From: Nonomuraea helvata
GTDB lineage: Bacteria; Actinomycetota; Actinomycetes; Streptosporangiales; Streptosporangiaceae
DNA length: 64,000 nt
NCBI RefSeq assembly: GCF_039535785.1
Contig: NZ_BAAAXV010000001.1
Coordinates: forward strand, 2,046,001 to 2,110,000
Direction of reading: 5' to 3'
Shown: piece by piece, positions 42,611-52,976 of the stretch
How positions within the stretch are numbered: the stretch's first letter is position 1
Layout of the letters: each line of letters starts with the position of its first letter
Made by a program: the position numbers and the translations under genes
The notes under the pieces: generated by a model
Database searches by the model: none
What the model was told of the DNA's origin: nothing
What the model saw: the letters and a program-made list of their open reading frames with translations, nothing else

Positions 42611-45256
42611 GTGGCCAAGTACGTTTACGACTTCACCGAGGGCAACAGGAATCTCAAGGATCTTCTCGGCGGCAAGGGCGCGAATCTTGCCGAAATGACC
42701 AACCTCGGACTGCCCGTTCCCCCCGGATTCACGATCACCACTGACGCCTGCCGCCACTACCTGGCGACCGGCGTCGTACCGGACGGCCTGGAGCAGGAGG
42801 TCGCCGAGCATCTCGACGCGCTCGAGAAGCAGATGGGCCGGCGGCTCGGACAGGCCGACGACCCGCTGCTGGTGAGCGTGCGGTCCGGGGCGAAGTTCTC
42901 CATGCCGGGCATGATGGAGACCGTCCTCAACATCGGGCTCAACGACGAGTCCGTCCACGGCCTGGCCAAGCAGGCGGGCGGCAACGACCGCTTCGCGTGG
43001 GACTCGTACCGCAGGCTCATCCAGATGTTCGGCAAGACGGTGCTCGGGATCGACGGCGACCTGTTCGAGCGCGCGCTCGACGAGCTGAAGGGCAGGCGCC
43101 AGGACACCGACCTCGACGCGGGCGAGCTGCAGCGGCTCGTGGAGACGTTCAAGGGCATCGTCCGCGAGCAGACCGGCAAGGACTTCCCCACCGACCCGCG
43201 CGAGCAGATGCGCCTGGCCGTCATGGCGGTCTTCGACTCCTGGAACGCCCCCCGGGCCATCCTCTACCGCCGCCAGGAACGCATCCCCGCCGACCTCGGC
43301 ACCGCCGTGAACATCGTGGCCATGGTCTTCGGCAACGTCGGCGACGACTCCGGCACCGGCGTCGCCTTCACCCGCGACCCCGGCACCGGCACGCAGGGCA
43401 TCTACGGCGACTACCTGCAGAACGCCCAGGGCGAGGACGTGGTGGCCGGCATCCGCAACACGATCCCGCTGGAGGAGCTCGAGCGCATCGACAAGACCTC
43501 GTACGACGAGCTGCTCGGGATCATGAAGACCCTCGAGAACCACTACAAGGACCTGTGCGACATCGAGTTCACGATCGAGCGCGGCAAGCTCTGGATGCTG
43601 CAGACGCGGGTCGGCAAGCGCACGGCGGCAGCCGCGTTCTGCATCGCCACGCAGCTCGTGGACCAGGGCCTGATCACGCTCGACGAGGCCGTCACCCGTG
43701 TCACCGGCGACCAGCTGGCGCAGCTCATGTTCCCCCGCTTCGACGCCGACGCCGACAGGAAGCGGATCGCCAAGGGCATGAACGCCTCCCCCGGCGCCGC
43801 CGTGGGCAAGGCCGTCTTCTCGTCCGAGCGGGCGGTGGAGCTGTCGGAGCAGGGCGAGGACGTCATCCTGGTCCGCCGCGAGACCAACCCCGACGACCTG
43901 GCCGGCATGATCGCCGCTAAGGGCATCCTGACCAGCCGCGGCGGCAAGACCTCCCACGCGGCCGTGGTGGCCAGGGGCATGGGCAAGACGTGCGTGTGCG
44001 GGGCGGAGGAGCTGGAGGTCTCTCCTGCCGAGCACCGCTTCACCGCGCCCGGCGGGGTGGTGGTGTCCGAGGGCGACGTCATCTCCATCGACGGGACCTC
44101 CGGGGAGATCTTCCTCGGGGAGGTGCCGGTCGTCGACTCGGCGGTGGTCGAGTACTTCGAGGGCGCCCCTCCGGAGGACGAGCTGGTCAAGGCCGTGGAC
44201 CGGATCATGCGCCACGCGGACTCGGCGCGGCGGCTGGGCGTGCGGGCGAACGCCGACACCCCTGACGACGCGGCGCGGGCCCGCCGCTTCGGCGCGCAGG
44301 GCATCGGGCTGTGCCGCACGGAGCACATGTTCCTGGGCGAGCGCAGGCAGCTGGTGGAGGACCTGGTCCTGGCCTCGACGGACGAGGAGCGCCAGGCGGC
44401 GCTGGACGCGCTGGAGCCGCTCCAGAAGGCCGACTTCACCCAGATATTTCAGGCGATGGACGGCGCTCCCGTCACCATCCGCCTCATCGACCCGCCCCTC
44501 CATGAGTTCCTCCCCGACATCGTGGACCTCTCGGTCAAGGTCGCCACGGACAGTCCCGCCGACAGGGTCACAGAGAAGGACCGCCGGCTCCTGGCCGCGG
44601 TGAAGCGCCTCCACGAGCAGAACCCGATGCTGGGCCTGCGGGGCGTCCGTCTGGGCCTGGTGATCCCGGGCCTGTTCGCGATGCAGGTGCGGGCCATCGC
44701 CCAGGCGGCCAAGGAGGTGCCGGGCGCCCGGCCGGAGATCATGATCCCGCTCGTGGCGGCCGTACAGGAGCTGGAGTCGGTACGTGAGGAGGCGGAACGG
44801 ATCCTCGCGGAGACCGGCGTGGAGGCCCTGATCGGCACCATGATCGAGGTCCCGCGGGCGGCCCTGACGGCGGCCCAGATAGCGGAGGCGGCGGAGTTCT
44901 TCTCGTTCGGCACCAACGACCTCACCCAGATGGCCTGGGGTTTCTCGCGGGACGACGTGGAGTCGGCCTTCTTCTCCCGCTACCTCGACCTGGGCATCTT
45001 CGGCGTCTCCCCGTTCGAGACCCTGGACAGGGAGGGCGTGGGCCGCCTGATCAGGATCGCCGTGGAGGAAGGCAGATCAGCCCGGCCGGACCTGCACCTG
45101 GGGATCTGCGGGGAGCACGGTGGCGACCCGGACTCGGTGCACTTCTGCCACGAGGTCGGGCTGGACTACGTCTCCTGCTCACCGTTCCGCATCCCGGTGG
45201 CCCGCCTGGAGGCCGGCCGCGCCGCCCTCGCCGAAACCGACTCCGACACCCGCTGA
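42611..45256 (+). CDS. ppdK: Pyruvate, phosphate dikinase
   Basis: An 881-residue PPDK. The ATP-grasp N-terminus has LLGGKGANLAEMTNLGLPVP and SVRSGAKFSMPGMM. The swivelling domain has the phospho-histidine His449 (GGKTSHAAVV). The PEP/pyruvate TIM barrel has EHMFLGERR, FGTNDLTQM and the catalytic Cys833 (GICGEHGGD). It interconverts pyruvate and PEP using ATP and phosphate. GTG 42611 is chosen for its spacing to GGAG and the family start AKYVYDF. Confidence 0.95.
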   Translation: MAKYVYDFTEGNRNLKDLLGGKGANLAEMTNLGLPVPPGFTITTDACRHYLATGVVPDGLEQEVAEHLDALEKQMGRRLGQADDPLLVSVRSGAKFSMPGMMETVLNIGLNDESVHGLAKQAGGNDRFAWDSYRRLIQMFGKTVLGIDGDLFERALDELKGRRQDTDLDAGELQRLVETFKGIVREQTGKDFPTDPREQMRLAVMAVFDSWNAPRAILYRRQERIPADLGTAVNIVAMVFGNVGDDSGTGVAFTRDPGTGTQGIYGDYLQNAQGEDVVAGIRNTIPLEELERIDKTSYDELLGIMKTLENHYKDLCDIEFTIERGKLWMLQTRVGKRTAAAAFCIATQLVDQGLITLDEAVTRVTGDQLAQLMFPRFDADADRKRIAKGMNASPGAAVGKAVFSSERAVELSEQGEDVILVRRETNPDDLAGMIAAKGILTSRGGKTSHAAVVARGMGKTCVCGAEELEVSPAEHRFTAPGGVVVSEGDVISIDGTSGEIFLGEVPVVDSAVVEYFEGAPPEDELVKAVDRIMRHADSARRLGVRANADTPDDAARARRFGAQGIGLCRTEHMFLGERRQLVEDLVLASTDEERQAALDALEPLQKADFTQIFQAMDGAPVTIRLIDPPLHEFLPDIVDLSVKVATDSPADRVTEKDRRLLAAVKRLHEQNPMLGLRGVRLGLVIPGLFAMQVRAIAQAAKEVPGARPEIMIPLVAAVQELESVREEAERILAETGVEALIGTMIEVPRAALTAAQIAEAAEFFSFGTNDLTQMAWGFSRDDVESAFFSRYLDLGIFGVSPFETLDREGVGRLIRIAVEEGRSARPDLHLGICGEHGGDPDSVHFCHEVGLDYVSCSPFRIPVARLEAGRAALAETDSDTR

Positions 45257-45647
45257 CCCACAGGCCGCCATGGGGGCTCCGGGCCGAAACGCGCGGTCCT
45301 CGCATCAGGGGGCGCTACGCGCCATGCGAGCACTCGGGCCCTGCCTCCCAGGGGCTCCGCCCCTTCGACCCCGCAAAGGCGCGGTCCTCGCTGACGCTCG
45401 GGCGTGCCGATGGGGATCGGGGCTCCGCCCCGATCCCCGGGCGAGGGGCATACCTGCCCCCTCGCGCTCCCCCTGACGCTGGCCGGAAATCCACACGGTT
45501 GGGTCGTATGCCGTGAAGCCACAGCTCAAGACCGGAGAGGACGGCGGAAGAACCCATAGGCACACCGCAATGGCAGCCGAGAAAGACCGGGCGGCAGAGA
45601 TGGCGGGACCGAACGTCCTTCCTGTTCGGTAACCGAGATCGCCAGAA
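45257..45647. other. GC-palindrome-rich intergenic region
   Basis: 391 bp without a supported gene. GGGGCTCCGCCCC occurs twice (45351-45363 and inside the hairpin at 45412-45438), and GCGCGGTCCTCGC also repeats. It looks like a terminator-rich gap. Confidence 0.5.
45412..45438. terminator. Strong hairpin after ppdK
   Basis: A 12-bp perfect stem (GGGGATCGGGGC and its complement) with a 3-nt loop, 155 bp after the ppdK stop. Confidence 0.6.
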
Positions 45648-45956
45648 CTAGGCGGCGTGGGCTTCGAACCAGACAGATCCGAGATCATGACCGGCAGTGA
45701 GGCGGACATCCGCATCCAGAGCGGCGGCCAAGTGGCGCAGCAGCGCAACGGTCGGTGCGGTGCCGCCTTCCTCGATGCACTCGATCTCGTCCTCGGTCAT
45801 GCCCGCTCGCTCGGCGACTTCGGCAATGCCAAGCCCGAGTGCGACGCGCCGATCGTACAGGGCCTTGCCAAACGCCAGCGCCTCGCGAATGGCGATCCGT
45901 TCGGGATCTTCGACCTGCTCGCAAGGGCGTACCCAGCGGGTGTGGTACCCGGACAT
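45648..45956 (-). CDS. XRE-type antitoxin
   Basis: A 102-residue protein with a helix-turn-helix (YDRRVALGLGIAEVAERAGM, then EIECIEEGG) of the XRE/HigA type. ATG 45956 overlaps the upstream toxin stop as TGATG, the coupling typical of toxin-antitoxin pairs. It should bind and block the toxin and its own promoter. It is intact although the toxin frame is broken. Confidence 0.8.
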   Translation of the reverse strand: MSGYHTRWVRPCEQVEDPERIAIREALAFGKALYDRRVALGLGIAEVAERAGMTEDEIECIEEGGTAPTVALLRHLAAALDADVRLTAGHDLGSVWFEAHAA

Positions 45957-46319
45957 CACACGTGCCTTTCGAAAATCTCGGTTATCGGACCCCAATGATC
46001 GCGCTCGCAGATCTTCTGCGCTCGAACCGCACGTTCGATCTGCCTTTGATCATGTTGCTTGGTCTTGTGGAAAACCGTGAGCAACACGATCGTCCTGTTC
46101 GTAGTACACCAGTACGTTAGCCGGGCGGCAACCACGCGAAGCCGAACCCGCAGCTCCCCTACCCGTCCCTCCAAATGATCCGACCACGGCCCGCCGAGTT
46201 CAGGCCCTCTTTCGGCCAGCATGCCTGCGAGTTCATCGACTCTCTTGAAGTCGCTCCCGCTGAGATCGGCAAGCCATTCTCGTATCGGGTTCCAGTTCGA
46301 GGCCGTACAGCTCCCGCAT
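45956..46319 (-). pseudogene. Frameshifted RelE/HigB-type toxin
   Basis: The frame from ATG 46319 gives MRELYGLELEPD and is joined by a one-base slip near 46283 to REWLADLSGSDFKRVDELAG, which then continues (LLAERGPELGG-type, TYWCTTNRTIVLLTVFHKTK) to the stop at 45956. The combined product matches RelE/HigB-family toxins. GGGAGGG lies before ATG 46319. The 364-bp length is not a multiple of three. Either a real inactivating indel, a sequencing error or, less likely, programmed shifting. Confidence 0.75.
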
Positions 46320-46460
46320 TATCCCTCCCGCCACCGTGGCTGACAGTAGCGGGGGTTCGCGCTGTGTGAGACTGGGTCAGAGGAACGCCCCCATTTGTCT
46401 CATGCCGCAACCGGCGTGGACGAGCGGTGTGGGCCGATCCGGGAGGACCCCGATCGCTGG

Positions 46461-47039
46461 TCAGGTTGATTTCTGGCCGTCGAGCGTCTCGCGCAGGATG
46501 TCGGCGTGCCCCGCGTGCTGGGCGGTCTCGGCGATGAGGTGCAGCAGCACCTGGCGCACGCTGCGCACCGCTCCCGGCTCGTTCCAGGGCGCCTCCGGCA
46601 GCGGGTGTGTCGCCGACAGGTCGGGCACGGTGGCGATGATCTCCTCGGTACGGGCGGCGACCTGCTCGTAGCGGGCCAGGATCCCGGCCGACGTCTCGCC
46701 GGGCAGCATCAGGAAGTCGTTCTGGTGGTCGATCGCCCACTGCGGGATCTCCCGTGCGGTGCCGGCCGCGAGGTCGGCCCAGGTGACACCGTCCGGCAGG
46801 TCGTGGCGCATCGCCGACGGGCCCTCCAGGACGAAGCGCAGCCAGCTCTCCTCCATGGAGGCGACGTGCTTGATCAGCCCGCCGAGGCACAGCGCGCTGA
46901 CCGTCGGGCGCTCGCCGAGTCGCTCGTCGCCGAGCTCCCGGACGGTGTTGGTCAGGGCTGAGCGCGCGGTCGCGAGCGCGGCGAGCAGGTCGCCCCGCTC
47001 GGTGTCGAGGGTCGAGGGGGGCGTGGTGGTGTCGGTCAC
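46461..47039 (-). CDS. DinB-family protein
   Basis: A 192-residue four-helix protein of the DinB/DUF664 fold. It has HVASMEESWLRFVLEG (first metal His), WAIDHQN, and the late HLIAETAQHAGHADILRE with the two remaining metal His residues. These are thiol-S-transferase-like or detoxification enzymes that use a metal. Divergent from a WYL regulator, a very common pairing in actinobacteria. Confidence 0.88.
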   Translation of the reverse strand: MTDTTTPPSTLDTERGDLLAALATARSALTNTVRELGDERLGERPTVSALCLGGLIKHVASMEESWLRFVLEGPSAMRHDLPDGVTWADLAAGTAREIPQWAIDHQNDFLMLPGETSAGILARYEQVAARTEEIIATVPDLSATHPLPEAPWNEPGAVRSVRQVLLHLIAETAQHAGHADILRETLDGQKST

Positions 47040-47098
47040 GGCGTTCGGGTCCTTCGCGTTGTCGTCGCTGACTGGGACGCGACAACGGTCGCAGGTGA

Positions 47099-47119
47099 AG
47101 CGGACAGGAAGTGTCCGCT
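47099..47119. promoter_or_regulatory. Inverted-repeat operator, DinB/WYL
   Basis: AGCGGACA-N5-TGTCCGCT, perfect arms, in the gap between the divergent genes. It overlaps the GTG at 47111, which argues that translation of the regulator starts further downstream. Confidence 0.55.
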
Positions 47120-47140
47120 ACTCAGGGCACTATGGGAATC

Positions 47141-48148
47141 ATGCCGAAGACCTCAGCGCGACTGCTGGCGTTGCTCTCGCTGCTCCAGACGCGCCGCGAC
47201 TGGCCGGGGGCGCTGCTGGCCGAGCGGCTGGACATCAGCCCGCGCACCGTGCGCCGCGACGTCGACCGCCTGCGCGAGCTCGGCTATCCCATCGTGGCCT
47301 TCAAGGGACCCGACGGTGGCTACCGGCTCGAGGCCGGCACGGAGCTGCCTCCGTTGCTGTTCGACGACGAGCAGGCCGTCGCTCTGGCCATCGCACTCCA
47401 GATCGCCACCACCACCGGTGCCGGCATCGAGGAAGCCGCGGCGCGCGCGCTGAACACCGTCCGGCAGGTCATGCCCGCACGGCTGCGCCACCGGATCGAC
47501 ACTCTCCAGGTCACCGCCGTCGAGCGGCCGGCAGCGAGACCGGACCCACAGGTCGACAGCGGCGTGCTGATGGCACTCAGCGCGGCTGTCCACGCCCGCG
47601 AGGTGCTGCGCTTCGACTACACCCCCGAATACCCGGACGACCAGGCCACGCAGACCCCGCCGCGCCGGGTGCAGCCGCACCACCTCGTCGCCTGGGGCGG
47701 GCGCTGGTACCTCGTCGCCTGGGACCTCGACCGCGAGGACTGGCGTACTTTCCGCGCCGACCGGATCGTCCCGCGCACCCCCACAGGGCCCCGCTTCACC
47801 CCGCGCGAGCTGCCCGGAGGCGGGGTGGCCACCTTCGTGACCGGCAGGTTCCGGGGCTCCGACGGCTCCGGCGACTGGCCCTGCCGCGGCGAGGTGATCC
47901 TCGACCTGCCCGCCTCCGCCGTGTCCCGCTTCACCCGCGACGGAGTCGTCGAGGAGCTCGGCCCGGACCGCTGCCGGCTCGTCCTGGGCTCGTGGTCATG
48001 GCCCGGCCTGGCCGCCGCCATCGGCAGGTTCGACGCCGACATCGAGGTCGTCGGCCCGGCCGAGCTCAAGGACGCCTTCGCGCACCTGGCGCGCCGCTAC
48101 GCCGACGCCGCGGCCGGCGCACCCGCCACGCCTCCGCCCGCCCGATGA
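47141..48148 (+). CDS. YafY-type WYL regulator
   Basis: A 335-residue regulator. The N-terminal winged HTH reads RLLALLSLLQTRRDWPGALL, AERLDISPRTVRRDVDRLRE. It is followed by a WYL domain in which the motif reads GRWYLVAWD, and a C-terminal WCX part. The family starts just before PKTSARLL, hence ATG 47141. ATG 47132 or GTG 47111 are alternatives. It likely controls the DinB gene and itself through the palindrome between them. Confidence 0.85.
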   Translation: MPKTSARLLALLSLLQTRRDWPGALLAERLDISPRTVRRDVDRLRELGYPIVAFKGPDGGYRLEAGTELPPLLFDDEQAVALAIALQIATTTGAGIEEAAARALNTVRQVMPARLRHRIDTLQVTAVERPAARPDPQVDSGVLMALSAAVHAREVLRFDYTPEYPDDQATQTPPRRVQPHHLVAWGGRWYLVAWDLDREDWRTFRADRIVPRTPTGPRFTPRELPGGGVATFVTGRFRGSDGSGDWPCRGEVILDLPASAVSRFTRDGVVEELGPDRCRLVLGSWSWPGLAAAIGRFDADIEVVGPAELKDAFAHLARRYADAAAGAPATPPPAR

Positions 48149-48154
48149 GCCAGG

Positions 48155-48715
48155 TCAGGTGGCGAACGAACGCAGGTCGGCGGTGCTGAGCGCCTGCTCC
48201 GCGCCGAACTCCTCGAAGGTGCCGACCTGGCGGAAGCCGAGGCGGGCGGCGAGCTTCAGCGAACGCCGGTTCGCCGTCTGGGTCACGACCACGACCGGCT
48301 GGTCGGGGAGCTCGTCGGCGGCGGCGCGCAGCACGGCCGCCGCGGCCTCGAACGCGAGCCCCGCGCCCCACACGCTGCGCCTGAGCACGTAGGACAGCTC
48401 CAGTTCCGCGCCGTCCTCCGTGACGTGTCCGGGGCGCTCGGCGGACCGGCGGTGGAGGGCCAGCGTTCCGATGAGCTCGTCGGTCGTGGCGTCCGCGATG
48501 ACGAAACTGCCGGGCGTGGAGGTCAGGTCGGCCGCGCCGACCGCGTCGATGTACCGCTCGACGTCGCCGCGGGGCCTCGGCCCGCCGAGATATGCCCTGA
48601 CCTCGGGATCGGTGGCGAGCTCGATGAGCCCTTCGCGGTCGATGCCCTGTGCTTTGCGGAGCAGGAGCCGATCTGAGGCGATTTCCGTCGCGGACAGCGT
48701 GTGCAGTTGGATCAT
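48155..48715 (-). CDS. GNAT N-acetyltransferase
   Basis: A 186-residue acetyltransferase of the RimJ/RimL type. It starts MIQLHTLSATEIASDRLLLR, has LSYVLRRSVWGAGLAFEA as the acetyl-CoA loop region, and ends with the RSLKLAARLGFRQVG motif. ATG 48715 has AGGA at good spacing. It converges on the WYL gene with 6 bp between stops. Confidence 0.85.
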   Translation of the reverse strand: MIQLHTLSATEIASDRLLLRKAQGIDREGLIELATDPEVRAYLGGPRPRGDVERYIDAVGAADLTSTPGSFVIADATTDELIGTLALHRRSAERPGHVTEDGAELELSYVLRRSVWGAGLAFEAAAAVLRAAADELPDQPVVVVTQTANRRSLKLAARLGFRQVGTFEEFGAEQALSTADLRSFAT

Positions 48716-48932
48716 GGATTCATCCTGGCAGCGAGCTGAGGGGATGCGTACGGACTGCGGACCTCTCGAAGGCGGCGCTTCCCGGGTGACCACGGAGCCG
48801 GTCAAGCAGGCGCACCGTAACGGCGCTCAGCCGGTGAAGGGTCAGCGGCCGTTTCCTGGAAGGTGATCAGGCGAAGTGCGGCGGGTGGCCTGCCCGTGCG
48901 CAGCCGTAAAAAATCATGCTTTTCAACGCACA

Positions 48933-48968
48933 ACGGGCCGCCCGCCGGAACAACGGCGAGCGGCCCGT
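48933..48968 (-). terminator. Terminator after glyS
   Basis: A GC-rich hairpin (ACGGGCCGC arms with CCGCCG/CGGCG extension) 18 bp after the glyS stop. On the minus strand a T run (TTTTTTA) follows about 25 bp later. Confidence 0.65.
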
Positions 48969-48985
48969 CAAATGACGACTGGAAA

Positions 48986-50371
<1,386 letters not shown>

Positions 50372-50467
50372 TTTGGTTGATTCTCTTTCCGGCTGGAGGT
50401 CGGCGAGTTGAAATTGGTGAGATCCCAGCTTAGGGGACGCACACACCCTCTCGCTCGCCAGTAATCG

Positions 50468-50755
50468 TTACTGCCCGTCTTGTAGGTAGACGTCCTCGTA
50501 GGCGCCGGGTTCGTTGACCATGAGGATCATCAGCGGGTACAGCGCCATCCTCGCAGCCGACAGGGCCCTGCGGTAGAACCCGGCGCCCTCCCACTCCGTG
50601 ACCAGCGCCCACAGGTTGGGCTCATCGATCGAACGGGCCAGCCTGCCACGCCGGTAGCCCGGCTGGGCGGCGAGTGTGTCGAGGATGGTTTGGCCTTGCT
50701 TGACGAAATCTTGGGACTGGGACTCAGGAACGGTGTATCGGATCACGGCGAGCAC
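50468..50755 (-). CDS. ABM-domain monooxygenase-like protein
   Basis: A 95-residue ferredoxin-like-fold protein of the antibiotic biosynthesis monooxygenase (ABM) type: MLAVIRYTVPESQSQDFV, then LAAQPGYRRGRLARSID, LWALVTEWEG. Starts with GTG. Such proteins act in aromatic polyketide tailoring or in heme/quinone chemistry, but many are uncharacterised. Same strand as glyS, 96 bp upstream. Confidence 0.8.
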   Translation of the reverse strand: MLAVIRYTVPESQSQDFVKQGQTILDTLAAQPGYRRGRLARSIDEPNLWALVTEWEGAGFYRRALSAARMALYPLMILMVNEPGAYEDVYLQDGQ

Positions 50756-50814
50756 CCGACCAGATTAAAGGCGTTACGACGGGGCCGACATGCCAACTGC
50801 CGTAGGCTCAGGGG

Positions 50815-51159
50815 GTGGCCCCTGACAGCAAGCGCCCGCTTCCCAAGGGCGAGCAGTTCTTCACGCCGGGCGCGACCGGCCTGCGCAAGGCCGTCGAGCA
50901 GCGCAGCGCCGTGCCGATCACCTATCTGTTCACCCAGGTGCCCCGCTGGGTGGCGCCCGCCGTGCTGGTGATCCTGCTGCTGGCCGGGTTCGCCGTGGCC
51001 AACCCGCTGGGCGGCGTGGCCGTGCTGCCGGTGATCGCGTTCATCGGCTGGCTGGCGTACCTGTCGTGGCCGTCGCTGGGGATCGGCGGGAAGGTGCTGC
51101 GGGTCGCCATGCTGACCTTCCTGGTGCTGCTTGTCGCGACCCGCTTCGGGGCCTTCTGA
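50815..51159 (+). CDS. DUF6703-like membrane protein
   Basis: A 114-residue protein. A polar N-terminus with FTPGATGLRKAVEQRSA is followed by two or three hydrophobic helices (about residues 47-63, 67-86 and 93-109) containing WLAYLSWPSLG. It matches small actinobacterial integral membrane proteins of the DUF6703 type. Starts at GTG 50815. Function unknown. Confidence 0.7.
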   Translation: MAPDSKRPLPKGEQFFTPGATGLRKAVEQRSAVPITYLFTQVPRWVAPAVLVILLLAGFAVANPLGGVAVLPVIAFIGWLAYLSWPSLGIGGKVLRVAMLTFLVLLVATRFGAF

Positions 51160-51169
51160 TCTGGAAGGG

Positions 51170-51921
51170 CTAAGGGAGCAGGGTGTAGTGCGGGAAGTTG
51201 CCCGGCAGGCGCTCGCCGTCCGGGCCCGTGGTGGCGGCCCGTACGAGCAGCTCGCCGCCGACGAACGCGCCGCGCCAGGACGCCCCGAGCCCGCCGAACA
51301 GCTCCTCCCGGTCGCCCCGTGAGCGCGGCCGGTTGTGCCCCACCTTGAACGCCCGCACCTCCGGCGCCAGCCGCCGGAACGTCTCCTCCTCGTCGCAGGA
51401 GAGCGTGGCCACCAGGGCGCCGTTGCTGGCGTTCATCGCGGCCAGCAGCTCCGCCTCCGTGTCCACCAGCACGAACGTGTCCACCGGCCCGAACGGCTCG
51501 GCGTGGAAGAGCGGCGAGGAGCGGGGCGGGTTGAGCAGCGACCGCTGCACCACGAACCGCGGATAGGCGGTGCACCGCTGCTTGCCGTAGTCGAACGACG
51601 CCCGGATCTGCCGGGTGAGCAGGTCCCAGTCGCCGTCTCCCACACGCCCCACCAGTTGAGCCCCTCCTGCTCCAGCACGTGCCGGCGTCCGACGTCGGCC
51701 AGCGAGGTCGCCACCTTCGCCCCCGCGTCCCTGCCACCCACGAACGACACGCAGCCCAGCGCGCGCCCGCCGACGAGCACCGGCGAAAGCTCCGCCCCGC
51801 CCCCGCTGACCAGCGTGAACGGCAGCCCTTCACGCACGGCCAGCGCGCAGGCGAGCGTGAGGCAGCACAGCCCGCCGCCCGTGGGCGTCTTGGCGATCAC
51901 GGCGTTGCGGTCCGGGATCAT
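51170..51921 (-). pseudogene. Aldehyde dehydrogenase remnant
   Basis: Two frames, joined by a lost base near 51631, read as part of an ALDH. The first has RNAVIAKTPTGGGL, LGCVSFVGGRDAG and LEQEGLNWWGVWE. The second has RASFDYGKQRCTAYPRFVVQR, FGPVDTFVLVDT and FPHYTLLP. The N-terminal third and a block after FVVQR are missing. It cannot encode a working enzyme. Confidence 0.8.
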
Positions 51922-51982
51922 CCCTGGACGGTATGCTGTAGGCAGTCGACGAAAAACTTTAGTCCAGCCCTGGAGACGTGAC

Positions 51983-52720
51983 ATGTTGCTCTCGGATCAG
52001 GCCGGTCAGGCGACGGCCACGAAAATCGCCCGCCCTGCCACGCTCAGGGAGAGCGTCATCGAGGCTATCCAAGAGCTCATCGTCTCCGGGCAGCTCAAGC
52101 CGGGACAGCACCTGGTCGAGAGCGAGCTGGCCGAGCTGCTGGGAGTCTCCAGGCAGCCGGTCCGCGAGGCGCTGCAGCAGCTCAGCGGCGAGGGATGGGT
52201 GGACCTGTTCCCGGGTCAGGGCGCGTTCGTGCACGTCCCGACGCTGGAGGAGGCCGACCAGCTGCTGGCCGTGCGCACCCTGCTGGAGACCGAGTCCGCC
52301 AGGCTCGCCGCCAAGCACGCGGGCGAGGACGGCGTGCAGCGGCTGCGGGCGCTGTGCGCCCGGGGCATCGCGGCGGTGGAGTCCGACGACGTCGAGGCGG
52401 CCGTGGCGACCGACTCCGAGCTGCACGCCCTGGTGACCGCCCTGTCGGGCAACAAGGTCCTCTCCGAGCTGGCCAGCCAGGTGGCCAGGCGGGTGCGGTG
52501 GTACCACACGCCGGTGGCCCGCCAGCGCGGCATGGCCTCGTGGGAGGAGCACACCTCGCTGATCGACGCCATCGAGGCGGGCGACGAGCGCCGCGCGGCG
52601 AAGATCATGCGTGAGCACACCGAGCACACCCGCGCCTCCTACCTGGCACAGCGCGAGAAGGAGCCGGTCGAGCCGGCGCCCAAGCCGGTGCGCCGGCGCC
52701 GCCCGCGGCAGCTCGGTTGA
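51983..52720 (+). CDS. GntR-family (FadR-type) regulator
   Basis: A 245-residue regulator. The N-terminal winged helix has LRESVIEAIQELIVSGQLKP, LAELLGVSRQPVREALQQLS. The all-helical C-terminal FCD domain has LHALVTALSGN and HTSLIDAIEAGD, with conserved His residues for a metal. GGAG precedes ATG 51983. It lies divergently from the broken ALDH gene, which may have been its target. Single-gene unit. Confidence 0.9.
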   Translation: MLLSDQAGQATATKIARPATLRESVIEAIQELIVSGQLKPGQHLVESELAELLGVSRQPVREALQQLSGEGWVDLFPGQGAFVHVPTLEEADQLLAVRTLLETESARLAAKHAGEDGVQRLRALCARGIAAVESDDVEAAVATDSELHALVTALSGNKVLSELASQVARRVRWYHTPVARQRGMASWEEHTSLIDAIEAGDERRAAKIMREHTEHTRASYLAQREKEPVEPAPKPVRRRRPRQLG

Positions 52721-52774
52721 CCTGACGTTCGCAGAAGGCCACATGCTCCGAAACACCTCGGGCAGAGGGTGGAG

Positions 52775-52904
52775 TCATTGGAGGTGCATGCATGACACGC
52801 CATCGTGGTGCAGGGCCTCGAGGATCAGCTTCACGCCGATGAAGGCCAGCACCACCGACAGCCCCTTGCTCAGGTAGACGAGCCGGTCGAGCAGCCCGCC
52901 GCCC
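52775..52904 (-). pseudogene. terC: TerC-family fragment
   Basis: About 40 codons ([33 protein letters not shown]) match the middle of TerC-family membrane proteins. The frame then hits a stop at 52775, and nothing upstream continues it. A truncated remnant abutting the FdhD fragment. Confidence 0.7.
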
Positions 52905-52976
52905 GCCACCGCAGGGGAGGGCGGCTCGAGGACCGAGGCCGACCTGCGGGTCGCGGCCCGCGCCGAGTCGCAGCGC

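Noticed and set aside
42536..44614. 692-codon antisense ORF over ppdK
   Set aside because: Shadow of the real gene in high-GC DNA. The product is a low-complexity His/Arg/Gly/Leu-rich string with no family features.
45257..45500. CRISPR-like or array repeats
   Set aside because: The repeats are GC-rich terminator-like palindromes without constant length or spacers. No cas genes are in the window.
46159..47085. 308-codon ORF over the DinB and toxin genes
   Set aside because: Low-complexity Arg/Pro/Gly text. The DinB and toxin frames are the supported ones.
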